DNA from: Candidatus Vecturithrix granuli
Lineage (GTDB): Bacteria; Moduliflexota; Moduliflexia; Moduliflexales; Moduliflexaceae
DNA length: 64,000 nucleotides
Direction of reading: 5' to 3'
Assembly (NCBI GenBank): GCA_000739535.1
Contig: DF820475.1
Span: 87,684-151,683, forward strand
Part shown: one piece after another, positions 53,293 through 62,507 of the stretch
Layout: each line of letters opens with the position of its first letter
Numbering within the stretch: the first letter of the stretch is position 1
Position numbers and translations under genes: made by a program
Notes under the pieces: generated by a model
What the model saw: only the letters and a program-made list of their open reading frames with translations
What the model was told of the DNA's origin: nothing
Database searches by the model: none

Positions 53293-54639
53293 TTGCTTGA
53301 CCAGGCATTTATCATCTTTTTTCGGAGTCAAGATCACCAGATTGTTGTGGTTGTCAAAAGAGAGCATAGTTGCCATCAGATGTATCCTCGCCTATTGTTA
53401 TTACGTGAACTCTTGTGTGAAGAAGGTGTGCTCTTTTTGCAGATCGGAGATGAAGAAGTTGCGAATATAAGATTATTACTGGATGAAATTTTTGGGGAAT
53501 CAAATTATCGTAATTCAATCATTGTTAGACGTGGAACTAAAAATGTTCAATCACAATTTGACACTATAGATTCTTTGTCTGTGGGACATGACACAATTTT
53601 GATGTATTCAAAGTCGCCTGGAACTCGATTTCCAAAGCTACAACATGAACTAGAAAAAGAAGAAGCAGGCAAGTGGGATACGTTTTGGCGAGGAACAGAT
53701 CGACCAACAATGCGTTACGAGTTATTTGGTATAATACCTGAAAAAGGACAATGGAGATGGAGTGAAGAACGCGGAAAAAAGGCGGCAGCAAATTATCAAA
53801 ATTATTTAAGGCATTATAATGATAGGATGAGCTTAGATGAATACTATTCATATGCATTGACCTCTAGAGGAGAGAAATTGAGTTTTGTGAGGTTTGGTCC
53901 CGATAATAATGTACAGTATTATGTGCCCCCAAGAGCATATAAGCTTATGAGTAATGTTTGGATGGATGTCCGGACAAGAGGGACATTCATGAATTATCCG
54001 ACAGAAAAACATATTGAATTGTTGGAACGAATAATAAAGTGGATTACTTCGCCTAAAAATAATGATTACATTTTAGATTCCTTTGCCGGAAGTGGAAGTA
54101 CAGGTCATGCAGTTATGAATCTCAATAAAAAAGATGATGGGAACAGGCATTTTATATTGATTGAAATGGAAGCCCAAGTTTGTCAAACTATTACTGCAAA
54201 ACGTCAAAAAATGGTGATCTCTGGTGATAGTTCCCAATCCCCAAAGATAGAAGCTTTAGGTGGCGGTTTTCGCTATTTTGAACTTGGAGACACGCTCTTC
54301 ACCAGTGACGGACGAATCAGAGCCCAGATCGCCTTCGAAGAACTTGCCCGCCATGTCTTTTTTTGTGAGACCAATACGCCATTACCTGAATCTGAACTTG
54401 AGAAAACGCCGTTGTTGGGCATTTACAATGATGTTGCGGTCTATTTGCTGTATAACGGCATTTTACAGGATAAAACCCCCAATGGCGGGAATGCGTTGAC
54501 TCGCGCCGTTCTTCAGACATTACCATATCATGCAGGGGCAAAGGTTATTTATGGAACAAGCTGCCGGTTAAGTCCTCACACATTGAAGGAACAGAACATT
54601 ATTTTCCGGCAGATTCCTTACGAGGTGAAAGTGAGTTAA
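53293..54639 (+). pseudogene. Type III DNA methyltransferase (Mod), 5'-truncated
   Basis: The frame encodes about 448 aa but begins in mid-domain. Before MYPRLLLLRELLCEEGVLFLQIGDEEVANIRLLLDEIFGES (from about residue 30) the text is unlike any Mod. The usual catalytic DPPYN motif, which should precede it, is missing from this and the other frames. SAM motif I is present late, DSFAGSGSTGHAVMNLNK near residue 255, followed by HFILIEME. The C-terminus is the normal FRYFELGDTLF type. So this is the Mod subunit without its N-terminal third. ATG 53380 could start a fragment. The stop TAA is part of a palindromic repeat arm. Confidence 0.75.
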
Positions 54640-54737
54640 ACAGACCTGACAGTTATTGGAAACCTGTCAGGTCTGTTTAAAACTCTCGACGCAGGACGAG
54701 ACGAGACCTGACAGGTTTTAAAAACCTGTCAGGTCTT
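54636..54737. repeat. Paired palindromes of the GACCTGACAGG family
   Basis: The first palindrome (54636-54680) has arms TTAAACAGACCTGACAG and CTGTCAGGTCTGTTTAA; the mod stop TAA (54637-54639) lies in its left arm. The second (about 54703-54737) has arms AGACCTGACAGGTTTT and AAAACCTGTCAGGTCT. The second ends 9 bp before the res start codon. The same unit is inside the res gene. Confidence 0.8.
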
Positions 54738-54746
54738 GGAAAGAAT

Positions 54747-57401
54747 ATGTTCCGACTCAAAGAATACCAACAACTCACGTTAGAGAGCTTGCAAGCATAT
54801 TTCCGTTTATGTCATCAATTTGGCAATGCGGATACGGCCTTTTATGAACTCACTCGTCAAACCTTCGGAACCGGACTTCCCTATCAGGGCGTCAAAGATT
54901 TACCGGGATTGCCATACATCTGTTTGCGCATCCCAACAGGCGGTGGAAAAACCTTAGTCGCCTGCCATGCGGTGAGCATTGCCCAACGGGATTTTCTCCG
55001 GGCCGATACGTCTGTAGTGTTATGGCTGGTTCCTTCTAACGCTATCCGGGAACAGACCTTGAATGCGCTCAAAAATCTTCAGCATCCTTACCGGCAGGCG
55101 CTTGATGCTACGCTTGGGGCTGTCACAATTTTGGATATTTCCGAAGCCCTGTTTGTCAAACCGACCACCTTGAACACGGTAACCACCATCATTGTCTCAA
55201 CGATCCAGGTGTTTCGGGTCGAAGATACAGAAGCCCGTAAGGTATATGAACCTAATGGGGCCTTAATGGATCATTTCACACAAAAAGACCTGTCAGGTTT
55301 TGAAAACCTGACAGGTCTTTCCAACATGGATTGTTATGAAGATGGGCGGCCAAAACCAACTTTAGCAAATGTGTTCTGGTTACGACGTCCGGTGGTGATT
55401 GTTGACGAGGCGCATAATGTCCGCACAGAGCTTTCGTTTTCCATGCTTGCCCGATTTAATCCATCTTGTATCATCGAATTTACGGCAACTCCTGACACGA
55501 AAAAGAATCCGAGTAATGTCTTACACTCTGTTTCAGCAGCGGAATTAAAAGCCGAAGACATGATCAAAATGCCGATCCTTCTAACCAATCGTCCGCAGTG
55601 GAAGGAGCTATTAGGAGATGCCATCAGTACCCGGAATCATTTAGAAACCCTTGCCCGACAGGAACGACAACTCACGCGTGAATATATCCGACCGATCATG
55701 CTTCTGCAAGCACAGCCCACGTATAAGAATAAGTCCAGCATCAGTGTAGATGTTGTTGAGCAATGCCTGTTAGAAGACTATAACATCCCTGCGGAACAGA
55801 TTGCCCGCGCCACTGGCAGCGATAAAGGATTGGAAGGCATTGATTTGTCTGCTCCTGATTGCCCTATTCGTTATGTGATTACGATACAAGCCCTGAAAGA
55901 AGGGTGGGATTGCCCTTTTGCGTATGTGCTCTGTTCAGTTGCCGAAACGTACTCCTCCACCGCCGTAGAACAGTTGTTAGGACGAATATTGCGATTGCCT
56001 ACTGCCAAGCGGAAAGAACATAAAGAACTCAATACTGCTTACGCCTTTGCGGCCTCCGCCAATTTTACGGCGGTTGCTAATGAATTAGCTGACGCCCTGG
56101 TTCAGAATGGATTTGAGAAACAGGAAGCCAAAGACCTGATCTCGCAATACAATCCGCAAAAAATTATAGATTTTGGGCCGCTTTTCGAACCACCTGCCCA
56201 AAAATCCGGTGAAATGACGTTTATTACTAAAGACCCTCCGCTCTTACACTGTCTTTCCACCGAAACAGTTGCAAAGATTTCCTACCTTCCAGATCAGAAA
56301 ATTATGATAGTGAAAGAGCCTCTTGATGAGAACGAACTCCAACAGGTGAAACACTGTTTCTCCTCGTCCGAAAGTCAACAGGCATTTGAACAAGCCTATC
56401 ACCAACAGAAAAGCAAACACAAAGGCTTTTCCGCAAACCGTGAGGAGAATTTCTCGATTCCGGTTTTGGCTATCAAACAAGGCGATCTCTTCGAACAATT
56501 CGAAGAAACGCATTTCCTGGAAGTCGAGTGGAATCTTGCGACCTGTAATGCCCAGTTATCAGAGGAAGAATTTCCCATTGAACGATCATCAGGGCAGCAA
56601 AGTGAAATTTACGTCACAGAACAAGGACGCATCAGCACCCGTTTTCTTTCCGAATTGCAACAGCAGATGACATTTTTGACAACGGATCAGAAATGGACCG
56701 TCGCCCAATTAGTCTATTGGCTTGACCATAGTATTCACCACCCGGATATTCCTCCTGAACAATCCGGAGTTTTCCTGACACAGGTTGTGCAGCGTTTGAT
56801 CGATGAACGGCAGTTAAACCTTGAAAAGCTGGTATATGAGAAATATCGCCTCAAAGAAGCGGTTATTGCCAAAATCAATACCCATCGTCAGATGGCTCAT
56901 CAATCAGCCTATCAACGCCTGCTTCTCCCGGATAGCCCAACTCCTCTGACGGTCACACCGGAGGTCTGTTTTTCATTCGATCCGGAAAGTTATCCTTACA
57001 ATAAACTCTATCAGGGATCCTACACATTCCAGAAACATTTTTATCCTGATCATGTTGGTGATTTAACCTACGGAAGCGAAGAATTCGAATGTGCTCAGTT
57101 TATTGATGCCATGTTGCCAGAGGTGAAGGTGTGGGTACGGAATCTGGAGCGCCGACCAAACCATGCTTTTTGGCTTCAAACAGCAACTGACAAGTTTTAC
57201 CCGGATTTTGTCTGCAAGCTGAAAGACAACCGTTATCTGGTTATTGAGTATAAAGGCGAACATTTGTGGAGTAACGACGACTCCAAAGAAAAACGGAATC
57301 TTGGCGAATTATGGGAAAAACGCAGCAACGGATTGTGCTTATTTATTATGCCAAAGGGGAAAGATTTCGAAGCCATTCGGACAAAAATTCGTCAAACCTG
57401 A
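54747..57401 (+). CDS. Type III restriction enzyme, Res subunit
   Basis: An 884-aa DEAD-like helicase/nuclease. N-terminal Walker A IPTGGGKTLVACHAVS near residue 60, VVLWLVPSNAIREQTL near 90, motif II VVIVDEAHNVRTEL near 215, EFTATPD near 240, and the helicase motif VEQLLGRILRLPTAKRK near 410. The C-terminal PD-(D/E)xK-type nuclease shows KFYPDFVCKLKDNRYLVIEYKGEHL near 820-845. It looks complete, but its partner Mod lacks its 5' part, so specific cutting is doubtful. A palindromic repeat (55284-55320) adds KDLSGFENLTGLS in frame near residue 180. Confidence 0.9.
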   Translation: MFRLKEYQQLTLESLQAYFRLCHQFGNADTAFYELTRQTFGTGLPYQGVKDLPGLPYICLRIPTGGGKTLVACHAVSIAQRDFLRADTSVVLWLVPSNAIREQTLNALKNLQHPYRQALDATLGAVTILDISEALFVKPTTLNTVTTIIVSTIQVFRVEDTEARKVYEPNGALMDHFTQKDLSGFENLTGLSNMDCYEDGRPKPTLANVFWLRRPVVIVDEAHNVRTELSFSMLARFNPSCIIEFTATPDTKKNPSNVLHSVSAAELKAEDMIKMPILLTNRPQWKELLGDAISTRNHLETLARQERQLTREYIRPIMLLQAQPTYKNKSSISVDVVEQCLLEDYNIPAEQIARATGSDKGLEGIDLSAPDCPIRYVITIQALKEGWDCPFAYVLCSVAETYSSTAVEQLLGRILRLPTAKRKEHKELNTAYAFAASANFTAVANELADALVQNGFEKQEAKDLISQYNPQKIIDFGPLFEPPAQKSGEMTFITKDPPLLHCLSTETVAKISYLPDQKIMIVKEPLDENELQQVKHCFSSSESQQAFEQAYHQQKSKHKGFSANREENFSIPVLAIKQGDLFEQFEETHFLEVEWNLATCNAQLSEEEFPIERSSGQQSEIYVTEQGRISTRFLSELQQQMTFLTTDQKWTVAQLVYWLDHSIHHPDIPPEQSGVFLTQVVQRLIDERQLNLEKLVYEKYRLKEAVIAKINTHRQMAHQSAYQRLLLPDSPTPLTVTPEVCFSFDPESYPYNKLYQGSYTFQKHFYPDHVGDLTYGSEEFECAQFIDAMLPEVKVWVRNLERRPNHAFWLQTATDKFYPDFVCKLKDNRYLVIEYKGEHLWSNDDSKEKRNLGELWEKRSNGLCLFIMPKGKDFEAIRTKIRQT
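55284..55320 (+). repeat. 37-nt palindrome in frame inside the res gene
   Basis: Arms AAAGACCTGTCAGGTTTT and AAAACCTGACAGGTCTTT, 18 bp and perfect, with a one-base spacer. It encodes KDLSGFENLTGLS and shares its sequence with the paired palindromes at 54636-54737. It sits between helicase motifs in a loop. Confidence 0.9.
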
Positions 57402-57421
57402 AAAATTTTTCCATTAAACAC

Positions 57422-57454
57422 AAAGGGCTTTTCCGAAATTCGGAAAAGCCCTTT
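57422..57454. terminator. Bidirectional hairpin terminator
   Basis: Arms AAAGGGCTTTTCCGAA and TTCGGAAAAGCCCTTT with a one-base spacer, between convergent res and the gltX/tRNA-Gln unit. On the minus strand a T-rich tract (57462-57468) precedes it, right after the tRNA 3' end. Confidence 0.7.
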
Positions 57455-57510
57455 AATGTTGTAAAAAAAGCTGAGGAGCCAGGGATCGAACCCGGAACCC
57501 TCTGATCCAG

Positions 57511-58048
<538 letters not shown>

Positions 58049-58130
58049 AGTCAGATGCTCTACCAATTGAGCTACTCCTCAGTGTTAAGTGAACAATTTC
58101 CTGGTACTGGAAAATTTGTCAAGAAAAAAT

Positions 58131-59537
58131 TTATTGATTTTCACGAATCCAGGCGATCATCCTGTGAATACGCTGAACCACGGTTGCTTTCCCTAAAATC
58201 GCCATCACCTCAAACAGCCCGGGGCTGGCGCTGCCGCCGGTTAAGGCGATGCGCACGGGTTGGGCAATATTACCTAACTTGAGCGATTTTTGCTCGCTAA
58301 AATTGTGGAACAGGGCTTCAAGCGCAGCCGGCTCAAACACCTCAAGCGTTTCAAGTTGGGGCAGCAGTTCTTCCAATAGAGTCGCGCTCTCCGGTTTCAG
58401 GAATTTGCGTGCGGCTTTCTCATCGTAAGTTACTTCATCCACGAAATAATAGGTGATGGTTTCAGCCATTTCTGCCAGGGTTTTGCTGCGCTCCTGCTGT
58501 AAACGGATGATCTGCTGCAAATGTTCATTATTTTCCGTGTGAATATGAAGTTTTTCAAGATGAGGCAGCAACAGATCGCCTAAACGCGCCGGGCTGGCTT
58601 CTTTGAGATATTGTTGATTCAGCCAGAGCAATTTTTCCGTATTAAACACACCAGAAGCTTTGCCCACGCCTTCGAGCGTAAAGTTTTCGATCAACTCCTG
58701 TTGCGTAAAAATCTCCTGATCCCCATGACTCCAGCCCAACCGCGCCAAAAAATTGACCAGGGCTTCGGGCAGAAAGCCGCTTTCCTGATAGGACATGACC
58801 GCTACGGCCGCGTGACGTTTGCTGAGTTTGCTCTTATCCTGGCCTAAAATCAGCGGAATATGCGCAAACTGCGGCAGCGGATACCCCAGGGCTTCATACA
58901 AGACAATCTGTTTGGGCGTGTTGCTGAGATGATCGTTGCCGCGAATCACGTGCGTAATCTGCATTGTGGCGTCATCTACCACCACGCAGAAATTGTAGGT
59001 CGGGCTGCCGTCGGAACGCAGCAGAATCAGGTCATCCAGTTCGGCGTTGGGAAACACCACATCCCCCTGCACTAAATCGTGCACGGTCGTCACGCCATCC
59101 AGCGGGACTTTCAGGCGAACGGTAAAGGGCTTGCCTTCCGGCCGATCTGTGCGATTGCGGCAGGTGCGGTCATACCCAAAAGGTTTGCCTTCGGCCTGCG
59201 CCTGTTTGCGTTTGGCCTCCAATTCTTCGGGCGTGCAATAGCATTTATAGGCCCCGCCGGTTTCGAGCAAACGATAGGCATGTTCGCGGTACAGATCGTA
59301 GCGTTGGGTCTGGTAAAATGGGCCCTCATCCCAATCTAAGCCCAGCCAGGACATACTGTCGAGAATGGCCTGAATGGATTCCTGGGTTGAACGCGCCGCA
59401 TCCGTATCTTCGATACGTAACACAAAGACGCCCTGATAGTGACGGCTGAATAACCAGTTAAACAGCGCGGTGCGCGCGCCGCCGATGTGCAAAAACCCCG
59501 TGGGACTCGGGGCAAAACGTGTGCGTACAGTTGTCAT
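58131..59537 (-). CDS. gltX: Glutamyl-tRNA synthetase
   Basis: A 468-aa class I synthetase. HIGH-type motif FAPSPTGFLHIGGARTALFNWLF near residue 8, the zinc-type CYCTPEELEAKRKQA near 108, and KMSKS-type KLSKRHAAVAVMSY near 238. The rest is the family's helical anticodon-binding half. Many bacteria without GlnRS use a non-discriminating GltX that charges tRNA-Gln with Glu, later amidated by GatCAB. The tRNA-Gln gene follows directly, which fits that situation, but no gatCAB or glnS is in view. Confidence 0.96.
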   Translation of the reverse strand: MTTVRTRFAPSPTGFLHIGGARTALFNWLFSRHYQGVFVLRIEDTDAARSTQESIQAILDSMSWLGLDWDEGPFYQTQRYDLYREHAYRLLETGGAYKCYCTPEELEAKRKQAQAEGKPFGYDRTCRNRTDRPEGKPFTVRLKVPLDGVTTVHDLVQGDVVFPNAELDDLILLRSDGSPTYNFCVVVDDATMQITHVIRGNDHLSNTPKQIVLYEALGYPLPQFAHIPLILGQDKSKLSKRHAAVAVMSYQESGFLPEALVNFLARLGWSHGDQEIFTQQELIENFTLEGVGKASGVFNTEKLLWLNQQYLKEASPARLGDLLLPHLEKLHIHTENNEHLQQIIRLQQERSKTLAEMAETITYYFVDEVTYDEKAARKFLKPESATLLEELLPQLETLEVFEPAALEALFHNFSEQKSLKLGNIAQPVRIALTGGSASPGLFEVMAILGKATVVQRIHRMIAWIRENQ

Positions 59538-59577
59538 AAGCGTATAGAAAACTCCTTAATTTACAAAGTTAATTTTT

Positions 59578-59662
59578 AAGTAACTACAGGAATCACATAT
59601 AAGAAAGAATTTTCGGCAAAAGTCCGAAAATTCTTTCTTATATGTGATTCCTGTAGTTACTT
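59578..59662. repeat. 85-nt perfect hairpin repeat
   Basis: 39-bp arms without mismatch and a 7-nt loop. The left arm begins AAGTAACTACAGGAATCACA and ends AGAATTTTCGG. The outer core ACTACAGGAAT also occurs at 1424, 35.67 kb and in the diverged forms near 15.0 and 43.0 kb. Confidence 0.85.
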
Positions 59663-59829
59663 ATGTTTTTGGATTCGAGTGATTTGACCAGAAAAAACTG
59701 CATGAAATGTTCATATTTTTGTAAACGCGGGTAATCAATCGTAAAAAAATGTTTGAACGTGGCCAGAATATTGCACCTGCCGATTCATAAACAAGTCAAG
59801 ATCGTCCGAATAGTTGAGAGTTTTCGCAA

Positions 59830-59916
59830 TTTTGCCACAGAGCCACAGAGTTCACAGAGATTCACGGGCTGCACTTTTCTTATCTTCCCTGGGTTCTCTG
59901 TGGCTCTGTGGCAAAA
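59830..59916. repeat. Inverted repeat with TTTTGCCACAGAGCCACAGAG arms
   Basis: Arms TTTTGCCACAGAGCCACAGA and TCTGTGGCTCTGTGGCAAAA, perfect over 20 bp, 15 bp from the TRAP permease stop codon. Same family as 15844-15939. Confidence 0.75.
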
Positions 59917-59930
59917 AACAGCTTACGTCA

Positions 59931-61901
59931 TTATCCCGATTTTACGCCAGAGCCCTGACGCCTTTTCTGCAAGGCAATCACCGCCGCAAACAACACAATT
60001 CCCGCCATATCCGTGAATAACCCCGGTTTAATCAGCAGAAAGGCCACCACAAACAATACCAGACGTTCATACAGCGTGGTTTTAATGAACAGGCAGTTTT
60101 GGACTGCCGCTGCCAGGCAATAGACGCCGATAATCGCGGTAGTGGTTGCCAGCACAATTTTGAAGACTGAGGAAGAAGGAATAATTAACAGTTCCGGGCC
60201 ATATACAAACATGAAAGGGATAATATAGCCGGCAAGCCCGAGTTGAAAGGCAGCATAGCCGGTTTTCATCGGGTTCGCTCCGGCAATTCCGGCCCCGGCG
60301 TAAGCTGCCAGCGCAACCGGCGGGGTAATATCAGCCCGGGTGCCAAAATAGAAGATGAATAAATGGGCGGCAATCGCTTCCACACCCAGATGAACCAGGG
60401 CCGGAGCCGCGAGCGTGGAGATAATGATATATTGGGCGGTAGTCGGCACCCCCATACCAAGCGCCAGACAGGCCAACATGGTCAGCGGCAGGGCGAACAG
60501 CAGATGCCCGCCAGAAAGATCAATGATTAACTGGGAAAATTTGAGTCCCAGTCCGGTGACAGTGATACAGCCAATAATGATGCCAGCCGCAGCGCAGGCC
60601 GCCGCCACTTCAACCGACCCCACCGCTCCATCTCGTAAGGCTTCGAGCAAATCTTTGCCATTCATGCGGGTATGTTTGCGAGTGGCGCTGACAACGACCG
60701 TCGCAATTAAAGCCCAGAACACGGCGCGTTCCGGGGAATAATTCAGAGCCAGGAAATAAATGAGCACCACAATTGAAATCAGATGATGCCATCCCATGGC
60801 GAAGGTTCTCCGTAAATTCGGCAGATCCGCCCGCGGTAGTCCTCTGATTCCCTTCAACACCGCTCGAAAATGTACCTGCATAAAGGTCGAAAAAAACGAC
60901 AATAAGGCCGGAATAGCGGCGGCGATGCAGACTTTGATATAGGGAATCCCCAAAAACTCGGCCATGAGAAAGGCCGCGGCCCCCATGATAGGCGGCATAA
61001 TTTGCCCCATTGTCGAGGCTGAAGCCTCAACGCCCCCGGCAAATTCGGGTGAGTATCCGGTACGTTTCATCAAGGGAATCGTAAACGACCCGGTGGTGAC
61101 AGTATTGGCCACGGAGCTTCCGGAAATCATGCCAAAAAAGCAACTCGACACCACTGCAGCTTTGGCGGGACCGCCGGTCGCCCATCCGGTCAGGGAAAAC
61201 GCCAGATCCGTAAAAAATTTTCCGGCTCCGGATTTCTGAAGAATTGCGCCATAAAGGATAAACAGAAAAATAAAATTGGCTGACACGCCGAGCGGAACGC
61301 CGAAAATCCCGTCAGTGGAAAGCGATAAATACGTGGATAGGCGTTTAATGCTGTAGCCGCGATGCGCCAGTTCACCCGGTAAATACGGGCCAAAATACGC
61401 ATACAGTAAAAACACGATTGCGACGATAGGCACCGGCCAGCCGGTGGAACGACGCGCCGCTTCGAGCACGATGAGCACCAATAACGTGCCCATGATCACG
61501 TCCAATTGTTGAAAGGCCCCGGCCCGATTCAGAATTGCCGTTGAATTGATAAACAGCCAGAGACAAACCCCCACCGACGCGATGCCTAAAATGACGTCTA
61601 ACACGCTGACACGCTGTTTGGGAGAGCGGGTTTTTGAAAACGGATAGAGCAGGAAAATCAGCGCAGACATGAAAATCCAGTGAATAGCGCGGTGTTGCAG
61701 GGCAAAAAACGGATGGGCATACGCATAATAAATATGATAGATGGACGCCGCTATGGCAATTACGGCGACAAGGTTGCGGTAAAACCGATCAGAATACTCA
61801 CGCTTCTTCTCAAATTTGTCCAGAACCTCTTTGGCCAGAGATTCATCCCCTGTTAAGTCAATTGAATGCTCTCCGTTATGTTCGTCATCCATTATGATCA
61901 C
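59931..61901 (-). CDS. TRAP transporter fused permease (TAXI family, DctQM type)
   Basis: A 656-aa membrane protein fusing the small (Q) and large (M) permease domains, as in TAXI TRAP systems. The N-terminal 60 residues are charged and cytoplasmic. The first helices (about 35-150) are the Q part. Large-domain motifs include GVPLGVSANFIFLFILYGAILQKSGAGKFFTDLAFSLTG near 200-238, SGSSVANTVTTGSFTIPLMKRTGYSPEFAGGVEASASTMGQIMPPIMGA near 255-303 and CLALGMGVPTTAQYIIISTLAAPAL near 480. It imports an organic acid using the sodium or proton gradient. The substrate is unknown. Confidence 0.93.
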   Translation of the reverse strand: MIIMDDEHNGEHSIDLTGDESLAKEVLDKFEKKREYSDRFYRNLVAVIAIAASIYHIYYAYAHPFFALQHRAIHWIFMSALIFLLYPFSKTRSPKQRVSVLDVILGIASVGVCLWLFINSTAILNRAGAFQQLDVIMGTLLVLIVLEAARRSTGWPVPIVAIVFLLYAYFGPYLPGELAHRGYSIKRLSTYLSLSTDGIFGVPLGVSANFIFLFILYGAILQKSGAGKFFTDLAFSLTGWATGGPAKAAVVSSCFFGMISGSSVANTVTTGSFTIPLMKRTGYSPEFAGGVEASASTMGQIMPPIMGAAAFLMAEFLGIPYIKVCIAAAIPALLSFFSTFMQVHFRAVLKGIRGLPRADLPNLRRTFAMGWHHLISIVVLIYFLALNYSPERAVFWALIATVVVSATRKHTRMNGKDLLEALRDGAVGSVEVAAACAAAGIIIGCITVTGLGLKFSQLIIDLSGGHLLFALPLTMLACLALGMGVPTTAQYIIISTLAAPALVHLGVEAIAAHLFIFYFGTRADITPPVALAAYAGAGIAGANPMKTGYAAFQLGLAGYIIPFMFVYGPELLIIPSSSVFKIVLATTTAIIGVYCLAAAVQNCLFIKTTLYERLVLFVVAFLLIKPGLFTDMAGIVLFAAVIALQKRRQGSGVKSG

Positions 61902-61902
61902 C

Positions 61903-62412
61903 TCAGTGTTTGCGAGAAATGATACGAATATGAACTAATTCTCCTCCCTGCGCCAGACGGTTCAATGGAATCGTTTCAGCGCGGCAGGTCAGACGCTGAT
62001 CGGCAATGCGCCCGATGCGCAGCAAAAAGCGGGGAAATCTGCGCTGTTGCAGCACGCGAATTTTTTTCTGTTCCTGGTCATAAATGACCTTGGCATCTTC
62101 TGTATCAGAGGCTTCTAAGCCAGCGCCAAACCACAGAAAATTTTCCTCAAGTAAAATGATCTCGCCCTGCGCGTTAATCATGAAAATATCCTGAACCGGA
62201 GTCTTGGCTGACGAATGGATGTAATCCAGGTAAAACCGATCGCCGGCAACGACCGGACATTCATACAACACTCTCTCAGTGTTGACATGGATAATTTGCA
62301 GAGAAAATGGCTCACAGGATTCTGCATTGGCGTCCAGGCAGAGAACAAGGCTTAACGCGCACAACATCCTGGTTAGATAGCGGGATAGCTTGTTACAAGG
62401 GTTTGGCTTCAT
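61903..62412 (-). CDS. DUF1850-family protein of the TAXI-TRAP operon
   Basis: A 169-aa secreted or membrane-associated protein. It has an N-terminal signal-like stretch (MLCALSLVLCLDANA, about residues 16-30) followed by DUF1850-type text FYLDYIHSSAKTPVQDIFMINAQGEIILLEENFLWFGAGLE. Members are nearly always encoded beside TAXI TRAP permeases, which holds here: its stop is adjacent to the permease start. Function is unknown. Confidence 0.8.
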   Translation of the reverse strand: MKPNPCNKLSRYLTRMLCALSLVLCLDANAESCEPFSLQIIHVNTERVLYECPVVAGDRFYLDYIHSSAKTPVQDIFMINAQGEIILLEENFLWFGAGLEASDTEDAKVIYDQEQKKIRVLQQRRFPRFLLRIGRIADQRLTCRAETIPLNRLAQGGELVHIRIISRKH

Positions 62413-62465
62413 ATTGAATTCGGAAAAACTCGCCCAAACGAGAACGACAAACCTTAGGTTTTCGC

Positions 62466-62498
62466 TTTCAGCCTGGCGTGTAAATCGCCAGGCTGAAA
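62466..62498. repeat. Short inverted repeat between the TAXI binding-protein and DUF1850 genes
   Basis: Arms TTTCAGCCTGGCG and CGCCAGGCTGAAA, 13 bp and perfect, with a 7-nt loop. A similar GGCGAT..ATCGCC motif occurs near 43.26 kb. Confidence 0.65.
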
Positions 62499-62507
62499 AT
62501 CGGTCTC

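Larger units (their letters stand above)
59538..59930. other. 393-bp intergenic region with two inverted repeats
   Basis: No gene. It holds the 85-nt hairpin (59578-59662) and the GCCACAGAG inverted repeat (59830-59916). Confidence 0.7.

Noticed and set aside
53293..53379. Possible frameshifted N-terminus of Mod upstream of MYPRLLLL
   Set aside because: No DPPY motif or other Mod text was seen in this stretch or in the HNH gene region on the plus strand, so a simple frameshift does not explain the loss.
57422..57454. Intron- or repeat-related palindrome at the res end
   Set aside because: Its position between convergent units and the adjoining T-tract fit a normal terminator better.
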